DNA from: Chryseosolibacter sp964532595
GTDB taxonomy: Bacteria; Bacteroidota; Bacteroidia; Cytophagales; Cyclobacteriaceae
Length of the DNA: 64,000 bases
Direction: 5' to 3'
Assembly (NCBI GenBank): GCA_964532595.1
Contig: CAZHIQ010000003.1
Coordinates: 124,001 to 188,000 of the forward strand
Shown here: piece after piece, positions 17,977 to 26,122 of the stretch
Layout of the letters: each line of letters begins with the position of its first letter
How positions within the stretch are numbered: position 1 is the first letter of the stretch
Program-made: the position numbers and the translations under genes
Notes under the pieces: model-generated
Databases searched by the model: none
Told to the model about the DNA's origin: nothing
The model's input: only the letters and a program-made list of their open reading frames with translations

Positions 17977-19263
17977 TTACGCAGCCACCTTCGGTGCCGT
18001 CACAGCCTTCTTGCCTACGCGGTGTCCTTTTGTTGCGTAGTAGAGGATGTACAGATAGCAGGGCACGGTCACCCAGTAGGCTTGTTGGCGATTGGCCGCG
18101 TCGGCAAGTGCTCCGTAGACCAGTGGCATAATCGCTCCACCGGCGATACCCATAACCAGCAACGCCGAAGCGATCTTGGTAAAGCGTCCAAGGCCGTCGA
18201 GAGCCAGAGGCCAGATGGCGGGCCACATGAGGGCGTGGGCGAAGCTGAGCATCACTACACAGAAGATCGATAGTCCTCCGTCAGTGACGAGGGCTCCGAG
18301 CGCGAAGAACAGTCCGAGCAACGCACATCCGACAAGCGCCATGCGCTGAGACAGGTATTTCGGAATAAGCAGAATCCCGACGACATAACCGGCGGTCAAA
18401 GCGATCAGGCTGTAAATGCTGAACATGCCGGCGGCCTTTTTATCAAAGTCCTGGAATTCACCGTATAGCACGATTGTATCAATGGCGATTACTTCAACGC
18501 CAACGTAAAGGAAGATACACAACACCCCGAGCACCAGGTGGGGGAATTGAAATACCGAAGTTTTTTCCGTGTGGGCGGTCCCGCCTGCAGCGGGTGTGTC
18601 GGCGTCAGGGTCGATTTCCGGAAGATGTGCCTTGAGGACCATCAGTCCCAACCCTGCCAGCACAGCAGCCATTACAACGTAGGGGACGATGACACGGGCA
18701 GCAAGAAGGTCAAGTTCCGCGGCGAGCGCAGCACCCGTGAGGGACTCAATGCGCGCAGAGATTTCCTGAGTATCGTTAAAGAGCAGCCCAACGAGAATGA
18801 AAATGCCGATCATTCCGGCTACCTTATTCGCGATTCCCATGATACTGATACGCTTCGCCGCGCTTTCGATCGGTCCCAGGATGGTAACGTAAGGGTTAGA
18901 CGCAGTTTGCAGCAGCGTCAGACCGGTTCCCTGAATAAACAGACCGAGGAGGAAAAGAGGGTACGAGCGTGCCTGAGCGGCGGGAATAAATATCAACGCC
19001 CCGATAGCCATCGCGAACAAGCCTATTGACATCCCCCGGGCGAATCCTGTCTTTTTCAGGATGGAGGAAGACGGAATGGCCATGACAAAGTAGGAGATAT
19101 AAAAGGCCAGTGTCACGAAATACGCCTGAAAATCGGTCAGCTGGCACGCCTGCTGCAGGAACGGGATGAGCACGCTGTTGAGCCAGGTGACAAAACCAAA
19201 GATGAAGAATAGGGTTCCGATGATAAACATCGGAAACGCATACGACTTTTGATTGGAGCTCAT
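17977..19263 (-). CDS. FucP/GluP-type sugar MFS transporter
   Basis: A twelve-span major facilitator of 428 residues in the FHS (fucose/glucose/galactose:proton symporter) family. Support: the N-terminal FIFGFVTWLNSVLIPF, the helix with GLTLLQTASNPYVTILGP, and FLYVGVEVIAID in the second half. The cytoplasmic loop contains a short acidic, proline/alanine-rich stretch. It is divergent from a sugar nucleotidyltransferase gene; pairing of such transporters with sugar-activation genes suggests uptake of a monosaccharide or amino sugar. The exact sugar cannot be read from sequence. It has its own terminator. Confidence 0.87.
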   Translation of the reverse strand: MSSNQKSYAFPMFIIGTLFFIFGFVTWLNSVLIPFLQQACQLTDFQAYFVTLAFYISYFVMAIPSSSILKKTGFARGMSIGLFAMAIGALIFIPAAQARSYPLFLLGLFIQGTGLTLLQTASNPYVTILGPIESAAKRISIMGIANKVAGMIGIFILVGLLFNDTQEISARIESLTGAALAAELDLLAARVIVPYVVMAAVLAGLGLMVLKAHLPEIDPDADTPAAGGTAHTEKTSVFQFPHLVLGVLCIFLYVGVEVIAIDTIVLYGEFQDFDKKAAGMFSIYSLIALTAGYVVGILLIPKYLSQRMALVGCALLGLFFALGALVTDGGLSIFCVVMLSFAHALMWPAIWPLALDGLGRFTKIASALLVMGIAGGAIMPLVYGALADAANRQQAYWVTVPCYLYILYYATKGHRVGKKAVTAPKVAA

Positions 19264-19347
19264 GAATGGGGTTACCGTTAGTTAATATCCAGATAATTAC
19301 CTTGCTGAAGTTGTTCGTCAATTTAGGCCCAAATTCAGCTAAAACTT

Positions 19348-19355
19348 TAATTTTG
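19348..19355 (+). promoter_or_regulatory. Bacteroidota -7 promoter element for the nucleotidyltransferase
   Basis: TAATTTTG, an exact TAnnTTTG match, 90 bases before the ATG at 19446. A GC-rich inverted repeat (GCGCC-TTG-GGCGC, 19355-19367) starts at its last base and spans the expected transcription start. Confidence 0.55.
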
Positions 19356-19367
19356 CGCCTTGGGCGC
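19355..19367. repeat. Short inverted repeat over a transcription start
   Basis: Five-base perfect stem GCGCC/GGCGC with a TTG loop, directly abutting the -7 element. It could be an operator or an mRNA 5' hairpin; function is unproven. Confidence 0.35.
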
Positions 19368-19445
19368 TTTCGCCTGTAAGAAACAGACACAATCTGCAAA
19401 ATACAACTTCATCCTTATGTTGGCGCAAACACGGAAAAAAAATAA

Positions 19446-20378
19446 ATGAACGGCATGGACTCACAAAAAAACGCTCAAAACAATCTCACATTATTAGTAC
19501 TCGCAGCAGGCATTGGTAGTCGTTACGGCGGCGTAAAGCAAATTGACGGATTTGGTCCCAGCGGCGAGACCATCATGGATTACTCGCTTTACGACGCTAT
19601 ACGGGCCGGTTTTTCAAAAGTGATCTTCATTGTCCGCGAAGAAATTCTGGAATTCGTGCAGGAGAAATTCGAGCCCAAAGCAAAGGGTCGGATAGCTATC
19701 GATTTCGTCGTTCAGGAGCAGAACAAGTTTGTTCCTGAGCACCTTCAACGCGCCGACCGGGTGAAGCCCTGGGGTACAGGGCACGCGGTACTCTGCGCTC
19801 GTCACAAGATCAAAGAACCCTTTGTCGTTATCAATGCTGACGACTTCTACGGAAGGAAAGCGTTTGCATCTATGGCTGACTATTTTTCAGGCGACAAAAC
19901 CGGCGCGCACGCAATGGTTGGTTATACCCTGAAAAATGTGTTGTCGGAACATGGCAGTGTGTCGCGGGGCGTGGGTGAAACGGATCCTGAAGGTTATTTG
20001 ACTTCCATCGTTGAACGTACAACTATTGTTGTGGAGGGGGACAAGATTATTGCTAAAGAAAGTAGTGGCGACCTTCAATTGAGTCCCAACGCGCCTACGT
20101 CGATGAACTTCTGGGGATTTTATCCGACCATGTTCGATCTGGCTGCCGAGATGTTTGATGATTTCCTGGCGAGTAACCACGAAAACATCAAGGCTGAATT
20201 CTTCATCCCGCTGATTGTAAATGAAATCATCCGCGGAAACAAAGGAAAAGTCAAGGTGTTGGGTGGCGGCGATATCTGGTTCGGCGTTACTTACAAGGAA
20301 GACAAGGAGGCGGTTTCTCTCAAAATTCGCGAACTGGTGGAAAAAGGTGAGTACCCCAAAGACCTTTGGGCGGAGTGA
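19446..20378 (+). CDS. Sugar-phosphate nucleotidyltransferase
   Basis: A 310-residue NTP-transferase-fold enzyme with the nucleotide-binding motif LAAGIGSRYGGVKQ, the metal site NADDFYG, and GTGHAVLCA. It activates a sugar-1-phosphate to an NDP-sugar. The sequence is closer to the UDP-sugar/MobA-like group of Bacteroidota than to ManC or RmlA, and the substrate is not deducible. ATG 19446 and ATG 19455 are both possible starts. Divergent placement with a FucP-type transporter suggests that an imported sugar is activated here, possibly with an unlinked kinase. Confidence 0.8.
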   Translation: MNGMDSQKNAQNNLTLLVLAAGIGSRYGGVKQIDGFGPSGETIMDYSLYDAIRAGFSKVIFIVREEILEFVQEKFEPKAKGRIAIDFVVQEQNKFVPEHLQRADRVKPWGTGHAVLCARHKIKEPFVVINADDFYGRKAFASMADYFSGDKTGAHAMVGYTLKNVLSEHGSVSRGVGETDPEGYLTSIVERTTIVVEGDKIIAKESSGDLQLSPNAPTSMNFWGFYPTMFDLAAEMFDDFLASNHENIKAEFFIPLIVNEIIRGNKGKVKVLGGGDIWFGVTYKEDKEAVSLKIRELVEKGEYPKDLWAE

Positions 20379-20444
20379 TGTTCCAATCACGAAGGGACAT
20401 TGAATATAATTCCCTAACTTGATGGTGTCACCAAACAACTGCTT

Positions 20445-21191
20445 ATGAAAGGATACATCCATTGCATGATTGCCCTTGCGTTCGGCGCACTGGCCCTGAT
20501 TAGTGTACACGATGGGCATGCCCAGGGAAAAAACGTAAACATGCTCGGCGGCTGGCAGACTGAGTCTGAGGGAGATCAGGTTACGCTGATTTGTTCGGAA
20601 GAGTTTTTCTCGGTAGCTATTTATAACGTTGCTCAAAAGCGTTTTGTGGGCACCCTCGGCGGATCTTATCGCATTGAGGGAGATGCCTTTGTAGGTAAGT
20701 ATGAATTCCATACACTCAATCCGGATCTGGTGGGGCAGCAACTGCGAAGTCCGATTCTGGATCAGCAGATAGGAACCCTTACGCTCCAGCATGAAGGACA
20801 GCGGTATGTCTTCCGCCGGCTGGACGATGGTGGGCCGGGAAAATTGGCAGGGGCCTGGCTCATTACAGGGCGTATGGTAGATGGAGGTATGAGCAAGCTT
20901 ACACCGGGTGCGCGTCGCACCATGAAGATTCTATCGGGAACGCGTTTCCAGTGGATAGCTTATAACGTCGAAACCCGGGAATTCTCTGGAACAGGAGGCG
21001 GTACTTACACCACGAAGGATGGCAAGTACACTGAGCATATTGAATTCTTTTCACGTGATAGCTCGCGTGTTGGGGCAAGTCTCAGTTTTGATTTCTCGCT
21101 TGAGAACGGAAACTGGAGGCATAAAGGATTGAGCAGTAAGGGAGCGCCGATCGATGAGATCTGGACGAAGCGGGAAAAGATCAAGCTTTGA
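20445..21191 (+). CDS. Secreted protein with an internal duplication
   Basis: A 248-residue exported protein (signal peptide to about HAQ, residue 27). Its mature part is two copies of one domain, residues about 35-110 and 136-215. Each begins with a GGW/GAW-type strand and contains the matching segments AIYNVAQKRFVGTLGGSY and IAYNVETREFSGTGGGTY, followed by KYEFH and HIEFF. The pattern suggests a lipocalin-like or small beta-barrel fold. I do not recognise a function. Its stop overlaps the queG start (TTGA), so the two are translated together, though a functional link to tRNA modification is not obvious. Confidence 0.75.
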   Translation: MKGYIHCMIALAFGALALISVHDGHAQGKNVNMLGGWQTESEGDQVTLICSEEFFSVAIYNVAQKRFVGTLGGSYRIEGDAFVGKYEFHTLNPDLVGQQLRSPILDQQIGTLTLQHEGQRYVFRRLDDGGPGKLAGAWLITGRMVDGGMSKLTPGARRTMKILSGTRFQWIAYNVETREFSGTGGGTYTTKDGKYTEHIEFFSRDSSRVGASLSFDFSLENGNWRHKGLSSKGAPIDEIWTKREKIKL

Positions 21192-22132
21192 CAAATCCTG
21201 GCAAGCGAACCGAGTTTATAAAAGCCACAGCTCTTCAGCTGGGCTTTTCTTTTTGTGGGGTTTCCAAAGCAGAGTTTTTAGAGAGCGAAGCGCCGCGTCT
21301 GGAGGAGTGGCTGCGCCGTGGTTATCATGGCAAGATGCATTATATGGAGAATCACTTCGACAAGCGGCTGGACCCCACGCTGCTTGTTCCCGGTGCGCGG
21401 TCCGTTGTTAGTCTGGTGTACAATTACTATCCACCAACCTCTCCTCCGGGCGAATTCAAGATTGCACGCTACGCCTGGGGCGAGGATTATCATTTTGTTG
21501 TGAAGGACAAACTCCACGCTCTCGTTGAAGCGATGCGGTCCAATATCGGAGATATTCAAGGGCGTGCGTTTGTTGACTCTGCTCCCGTTATGGAGCGCGC
21601 CTGGGCACAACGAAGTGGAGTGGGCTGGATTGGAAAAAACAGCTTGCTTCTGAACCGTCAGATGGGCAGCTATTTCTTTCTGGCTGAGCTGATCATTGAC
21701 CTTGAATTGGAATACGATGGCCCGGTAAAAGACTATTGCGGCACGTGCACCGCCTGCATGGACGCATGCCCCACAGATGCTATACCCGAACCGCAGGTCG
21801 TTGATGGTAGCCGCTGTATAAGTTATTTCACGATTGAATTGAAAGAAGAAATTCCCGCTGATGTTAGAGGGAAGTTTGAGAACTGGATTTTTGGCTGCGA
21901 TATCTGTCAGGAGGTATGTCCGTGGAATCGGTTCGCGCAGCCTCACGCCGAGCCGCGCTTCAATCCTCCCCCGGGTTTTCATGAAATGAGTGCTAACGAG
22001 TGGCGTGAAATCACCGAGGATGTCTTTAACCGAATGTTCAAAAAATCCGCTGTGAAGCGCGCGAAGTACGAAGGGTTAAAGCGAAATATCCGTTTCGCTG
22101 AATCGAAGCCTGATTCAGAAAACAGTAACTAG
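21188..22132 (+). CDS. queG: Epoxyqueuosine reductase QueG
   Basis: Cobalamin-dependent Fe-S enzyme that makes queuosine from epoxyqueuosine in tRNA, the last step of the pathway. The 314-residue protein has the N-terminal cobalamin-binding fold and two 4Fe-4S cluster motifs, CGTCTACMDACP and CDICQEVCPW, as in the family. The HEAT-like C-terminal extension of some QueG proteins is reduced to a short tail. The TTG start at 21188 overlaps the previous stop. It converges on the TM2 gene with a four-base overlap. Confidence 0.93.
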   Translation: MTNPGKRTEFIKATALQLGFSFCGVSKAEFLESEAPRLEEWLRRGYHGKMHYMENHFDKRLDPTLLVPGARSVVSLVYNYYPPTSPPGEFKIARYAWGEDYHFVVKDKLHALVEAMRSNIGDIQGRAFVDSAPVMERAWAQRSGVGWIGKNSLLLNRQMGSYFFLAELIIDLELEYDGPVKDYCGTCTACMDACPTDAIPEPQVVDGSRCISYFTIELKEEIPADVRGKFENWIFGCDICQEVCPWNRFAQPHAEPRFNPPPGFHEMSANEWREITEDVFNRMFKKSAVKRAKYEGLKRNIRFAESKPDSENSN

Positions 22133-22473
22133 CGCACCATGGCAATTGCCTGATTAGCTGCGGAGCGGTTGTACTCGAAAGCCAGCTTGCGGTAGTTAAC
22201 AAGGTCGACGATGGTGCCGATGAAGCAAAGACCTGCAGTGAACAGGTACAATAAACCCATTGCGACCTGCCCAAGTACAAAACGATGTACTCCGGCAACA
22301 ACAACAAAGCCCAGCAGGGCGAGGAGCAATACCGTTTGGGGGTCCTTTCTTCTTGCGCGATAAAGCATGGCGAAGTTCTGGGCCTTACCTTTGTCGAGGT
22401 CGGCAATCAGGGGTTGAATGTATTGCATTTCTTCGCCTGTAACTTCGGGGAGTATGTCAATGACGTTGGCCAT
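22129..22473 (-). CDS. TM2-domain membrane protein
   Basis: A 114-residue protein with a charged N-terminal half and a C-terminal TM2 domain: two hydrophobic hairpin segments, VLLLALLGFVVVAGVHRFVLG and LLYLFTAGLCFIGTIVDLV. TM2 proteins are small bacterial membrane proteins of unknown role. The gene starts inside the end of the DUF2752 gene (17-base overlap), so the pair is co-translated. It overlaps queG by four bases at the stop. The pairing of TM2 with DUF2752 recurs in Bacteroidota as far as I recall, suggesting one membrane complex. Confidence 0.8.
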   Translation of the reverse strand: MANVIDILPEVTGEEMQYIQPLIADLDKGKAQNFAMLYRARRKDPQTVLLLALLGFVVVAGVHRFVLGQVAMGLLYLFTAGLCFIGTIVDLVNYRKLAFEYNRSAANQAIAMVR

Positions 22474-22786
22474 AATTGCGGATGAGGGGGTGAGTCAGTT
22501 GATATATACGGTAAGATAGGACAATGACAGCAAATATTCCGAGTGGATGGGCGTGAAAGGAAGCTTTCCATTCGCCGCGTAATAACAATGCGATGGATCG
22601 GCCAAGACCGCAACCAGGGCATATAAGATCAAGATGGTGTAGAGGACAAAGTGACAGGTGGTTCGCACCTGGATCCAGGCAGGCGAGGACGAAAAGCGCC
22701 GCGAGCCAAATGGCCGCTTCGCGAGGCACAGACGTTATAAGGTGAATGACTTTCAAACGTTGGAAGCGGCCTTTATACTGTTTCAA
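22457..22786 (-). CDS. DUF2752 membrane protein
   Basis: Small membrane protein (up to 109 residues) with the DUF2752 hallmark CPGCGLGRS between two hydrophobic segments. A second cysteine-containing strand (LSLCPLHH) precedes it. The furthest upstream start, TTG 22786, falls within the U-tract of the preceding terminator, so translation more likely begins at a later TTG (22756) or GTG (22729). Function unknown; the paired cysteines could bind metal. It overlaps the TM2 gene downstream by 17 bases. Confidence 0.75.
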   Translation of the reverse strand: MKQYKGRFQRLKVIHLITSVPREAAIWLAALFVLACLDPGANHLSLCPLHHLDLICPGCGLGRSIALLLRGEWKASFHAHPLGIFAVIVLSYRIYQLTHPLIRNYGQRH

Positions 22787-22792
22787 AAAGAA

Positions 22793-22810
22793 AGCCTCCC
22801 GTGGGAGGCT
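22793..22810 (-). terminator. Rho-independent terminator after the 61-residue gene
   Basis: Stem AGCCTCC/GGAGGCT with a four-base loop. On the minus strand it is followed by TTTCTTTTTG. It begins 12 bases past the stop at 22823 and separates that gene from the DUF2752/TM2 unit. Confidence 0.8.
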
Positions 22811-22822
22811 CTATTGATTCGT

Positions 22823-23008
22823 TCATCCTACCGCGAAGCAGCGGTTAAGGATAGCTTCATACTGAGCGGAAAACCTGGTATAACACCAGTTACGGAGTTC
22901 GCTGATTTCATCAGCTAACAGCATTTTGATCGCCTTGCGCAGCTCCTTCTCGAAAAGCAGCGCGTCAAAACTCACTTTGGTGAGCACAGTTTTGACGTAA
23001 TTGAGCAT
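22823..23008 (-). CDS. Small conserved-looking protein of 61 residues
   Basis: Starts at ATG 23008 with MLNYVKTVLTKVSFD, continues with a charged helical centre (FEKELRKAIKML) and ends ILNRCFAVG. No membrane segment or signal peptide is present; it looks like a small cytosolic helical protein. I believe similar short proteins occur in Cytophagales, but no function is known to me. The case for a real gene rests on its coding-like composition, the ATG, and a strong terminator 12 bases after the stop in an otherwise gene-free stretch. Confidence 0.65.
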   Translation of the reverse strand: MLNYVKTVLTKVSFDALLFEKELRKAIKMLLADEISELRNWCYTRFSAQYEAILNRCFAVG

Positions 23009-23148
23009 GATGCGGTAAATATGGGTTAAGTGAAACTGAATTTATAACTTCCTGTGGATAAGCTAAAGTGAACCGAACGAAATTTTTTTTGCCAGCACAT
23101 CAGCAATTTTCATTCCCCTAACGTTGTTTTATTTTGCAGGAAATTCTG

Positions 23149-24594
23149 ATGACATTCATGTACATTGATAGGATACGCGTAACACTTTTGTTTCTTTTCT
23201 TCATCGCGGTGAGTGGTTTGCGGGCGCAGGATATCCAGGTTTCGCTGGGTCCTGATGCGATTGGAGAGAATCAGGGTTGGACGATTACGGTTACAGTCCA
23301 TAACGATCGATTGCGATCGTACGATAACTTCCCGGATATCGAAGGATTCAGAAAGCGGGGTACTTCAACCCAATCCACGCAGAATATTGTGAATGGACAG
23401 ATCTCGTCCTCGCAAAGTGTGATCATGACTTATTTGCCCACACGGCAGGGCACGTTTCATATCCCTGATTTTACCATGAAGGTGAATGATCAGGCCATTC
23501 ATGTTCAGGGGAAGACCGTTACCGTGGGAGCACCGGTGCAGCGACGCGATCCGTTCCGGGGATTTTTTGATTCGCACGACGATTTCTTCGGTCGTGAGGA
23601 AACAGAATTCATTGATGTCAAGGATGATGCGTTTCTCGCCCTGACGACGAGTAAGGACGAAGTATATACGGGAGAAGGCTTTAATACGATACTTGCTTTC
23701 TATGTGTCGGAAGAGAACCGCGCGCCTCTCCAGTTTCACGATTTGGGAAGACAATTGTCCGAAATTCTTAAGAAACTGAAGCCCAATAATTGTTGGGAGG
23801 AGAACTTCAATATTGAGAACATTGAGGGGGAGCGGATTGAGTTGGGGGGAAAGAATTATACACGTTATAAGATATATCAGGCTACTTACTATCCCCTGAA
23901 CAGTGAGACCATCACGTTTCCCTCGGTTTCGCTGGAAATGATCAAATACAAGGTGGCGCGAAATCCGACGTTTTTCGGGCAGAATCGACTGGAGGGTTAC
24001 AAAACGTTTCACAGCAAGCCGCGCACTGTCCGGGTGAAACCGCTTCCTCCGCATCCGTTACGCGACGTTGTGGCAGTGGGTGAATACAAACTTACGGAGG
24101 CGATGCCGACCACCGATTTAACGACAGGGCGGAGTGTGGCCTATGGTTTCAGCATCTTCGGGGAGGGGAATATTTCAGCGATTCAAAAGCCGGATGTGAC
24201 AAATAACGCGGCCTTTGAGTTTTATGAGCCTAATATCAGGATGGATGTGCGTCGAAACAACGGCCGTGTGTCGGGTACGAAGACCTTCAATTACTTTCTG
24301 ATTCCGCGTGAGCCGGGCAGATATGATCTTGGAAATTATTTCAGGTGGATTTTCTTCAATCCAGAAACCGGGAAGTACGACACCCTGCGGTCGAAGCTAA
24401 ATGTTTATGTCACAGGGGAGAGCACGCGGAATGCCGCGATTGAGGCGAATGACGATGGTAGCTTCTATGACAGGATCGGGACGGCTGACAACACCCTGGT
24501 TGTTGCTGGCGAAAGCTCCTGGCAGGGAGTGGTCTTTGGCATCTTTATTTTGGTCGCCCTGGCTTCGTCAGCTTACCTCGTATTCAAGAAATAG
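23149..24594 (+). CDS. BatD-like protein
   Basis: A secreted, C-terminally anchored protein of about 481 residues: signal peptide ending near LRAQ, several immunoglobulin-like beta domains (QVSLGPDAIGENQGWTI, ENRAPLQF), and a C-terminal hydrophobic segment (VVFGIFILVALASSAYLVF) before FKK. This is the Bacteroidota BatD (BatD/aerotolerance) family, which normally accompanies BatA, BatB, BatC and a MoxR ATPase in an envelope-stress locus. None of those is adjacent here. The listed ATG fits the signal peptide; ATG 23158 is equally possible, while a TTG at 23134 is less so. aroC follows after 45 bases and may be read through. Confidence 0.82.
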   Translation: MTFMYIDRIRVTLLFLFFIAVSGLRAQDIQVSLGPDAIGENQGWTITVTVHNDRLRSYDNFPDIEGFRKRGTSTQSTQNIVNGQISSSQSVIMTYLPTRQGTFHIPDFTMKVNDQAIHVQGKTVTVGAPVQRRDPFRGFFDSHDDFFGREETEFIDVKDDAFLALTTSKDEVYTGEGFNTILAFYVSEENRAPLQFHDLGRQLSEILKKLKPNNCWEENFNIENIEGERIELGGKNYTRYKIYQATYYPLNSETITFPSVSLEMIKYKVARNPTFFGQNRLEGYKTFHSKPRTVRVKPLPPHPLRDVVAVGEYKLTEAMPTTDLTTGRSVAYGFSIFGEGNISAIQKPDVTNNAAFEFYEPNIRMDVRRNNGRVSGTKTFNYFLIPREPGRYDLGNYFRWIFFNPETGKYDTLRSKLNVYVTGESTRNAAIEANDDGSFYDRIGTADNTLVVAGESSWQGVVFGIFILVALASSAYLVFKK

Positions 24595-24639
24595 TTAATT
24601 TGCCGCCTTTTCATCTAAAATCGGCGATTCGATCCCGTC

Positions 24640-25719
24640 ATGGCAAACTCTTTCGGAAAGATATTTCGCATTACCACCTTCGGCGAGTCTCACGGACCGG
24701 CAATCGGGGTTATTCTTGATGGCTGCCCGGCAGGTTTGCCCGTTGATGAGGCCTTCATTCAGGCTGAGTTGGCCCGACGCAAGCCAGGGCAATCGAAGAT
24801 TACGACCCAGAGAAAGGAAGACGATGCGGTGAAGATACTTAGCGGTGTATTTGAAGGGGTTACTACCGGGACACCGATCGCCCTTGTCATCGAAAACACT
24901 GACCAGCGAAGCAAAGACTATAGTCACATTGCCGATCGCTTTCGTCCTTCCCATGCCGATTTTACCTACGAGACCAAATACGGCGTGCGCGACTACCGTG
25001 GGGGCGGAAGAAGTTCGGCGCGGGAGACCGCCGCGCGGGTGGCAGCCGGGGCCATTGCAAAGTTGTTTTTGCAGGCCAACGGCATCGCGGTTCGCGCCTA
25101 CGTTTCGCAGGTAGGCGATATAAAGGCACCTTCTTTCACCAAACTCGACCTGTCAAAAACCGAGGAAAATATTGTGCGCTGCCCCGACCCGGAAACAGCC
25201 GAGAAAATGATCGCCCTGATCGATCAGGTTCGCCTGGACCGTGATACCATCGGTGGCGTTGTGACTGCCGTCATAGAGAACGCGCCTGTAGGCCTGGGAG
25301 AGCCCGTCTTTGACAAGCTTCATGCAGTGTTGGGACAGGCGATGTTGAGCATTAACGCGGTTAAAGGATTTGAGTACGGCAGTGGCTTCGATGGCGTCGC
25401 GATGCGTGGGTCGGAGCACAACGACCTCTTTTACCGCGATGGAGACACGACAAGAACACGGACGAACTATTCGGGAGGTATTCAGGGAGGAATATCGAAC
25501 GGTGAGCAAATCTACTTCAACGTCGCGTTCAAGCCCGTGGCCACTATTATGCAGGACCAGGACAGCGTTGACAAAGACGGGAATCCGGTGACGGTTTCAG
25601 GAAAAGGACGCCACGATCCTTGTGTAGTACCTCGCGCTGTACCTATCGTAGAGGCGATGGCTGCCCTGGTGCTGGCCGATTTCCTTCTGCGGGCCCGCGC
25701 CTCGCGTGTTAAACCCTGA
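24640..25719 (+). CDS. aroC: Chorismate synthase
   Basis: Converts 5-enolpyruvylshikimate-3-phosphate to chorismate, the last common step of aromatic synthesis, using reduced FMN. All signatures are visible: GESHGPAIGV, RPSHADFTYETKYGVRDYRG, GGRSSARETAARVAAGAIA, GGIQGGISNG, and GRHDPCVVPRAVPIVEAM near the C-terminus. The 359 residues and the ATG at 24640 (MANSFGKIFRITTFG) are textbook for the family. The rest of the shikimate pathway is not in the window. Confidence 0.97.
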   Translation: MANSFGKIFRITTFGESHGPAIGVILDGCPAGLPVDEAFIQAELARRKPGQSKITTQRKEDDAVKILSGVFEGVTTGTPIALVIENTDQRSKDYSHIADRFRPSHADFTYETKYGVRDYRGGGRSSARETAARVAAGAIAKLFLQANGIAVRAYVSQVGDIKAPSFTKLDLSKTEENIVRCPDPETAEKMIALIDQVRLDRDTIGGVVTAVIENAPVGLGEPVFDKLHAVLGQAMLSINAVKGFEYGSGFDGVAMRGSEHNDLFYRDGDTTRTRTNYSGGIQGGISNGEQIYFNVAFKPVATIMQDQDSVDKDGNPVTVSGKGRHDPCVVPRAVPIVEAMAALVLADFLLRARASRVKP

Positions 25720-25781
25720 GTTCCATAGTTGTTTTCGCGGCATGGCACAAGCTTTTACGCCGTGTGTCAAAACAACATACT

Positions 25782-25997
25782 ATGAGAACATTGGCAATTA
25801 TTCTGATCATCCTCGGCGCAATCATGACCATCTTTACAGGGTTTAATCTTGTGACCAAAAAAGAGGTAGCCGATATTGGTCCGATTGAGATCAATAAGGA
25901 GGAGAAAACACCTATTTACTGGTCGCCCATAACGGGAGCCATACTTCTTGTGGCCGGGGTTGTCATAATGGCTACCACGCGCCGTGCCCGCACTTGA
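25782..25997 (+). CDS. Small two-span membrane protein
   Basis: A 71-residue protein with two hydrophobic segments (LAIILIILGAIMTIFTGF and ITGAILLVAGVVIMA) around a polar loop containing KKEVADIGPIEINKEE. It ends in a basic tail. Short proteins with the same ADIGPIEI loop are, to my recollection, widespread in Bacteroidota; no function is known to me. ATG 25782 is preferred over a GTG at 25764 because it directly precedes the first span. A strong terminator follows at 26048. Confidence 0.7.
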   Translation: MRTLAIILIILGAIMTIFTGFNLVTKKEVADIGPIEINKEEKTPIYWSPITGAILLVAGVVIMATTRRART

Positions 25998-26047
25998 TGC
26001 AGAGGGGGATTCCGGGGGTATTATTTAAAGAGGAGCAAAAGCGAGTG

Positions 26048-26073
26048 AGCCGGGTGCGTCCCGGCTTTTTTTT
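26048..26073 (+). terminator. Rho-independent terminator
   Basis: Seven-base stem AGCCGGG/CCCGGCT with loop TGCGT, followed by eight T residues. It ends the aroC/small membrane protein unit and precedes the symporter gene. Confidence 0.9.
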
Positions 26074-26122
26074 CTATTTTTCGGGGAAGTAATCGAATCC
26101 TAATACCCGCAAATTCAGAAAA

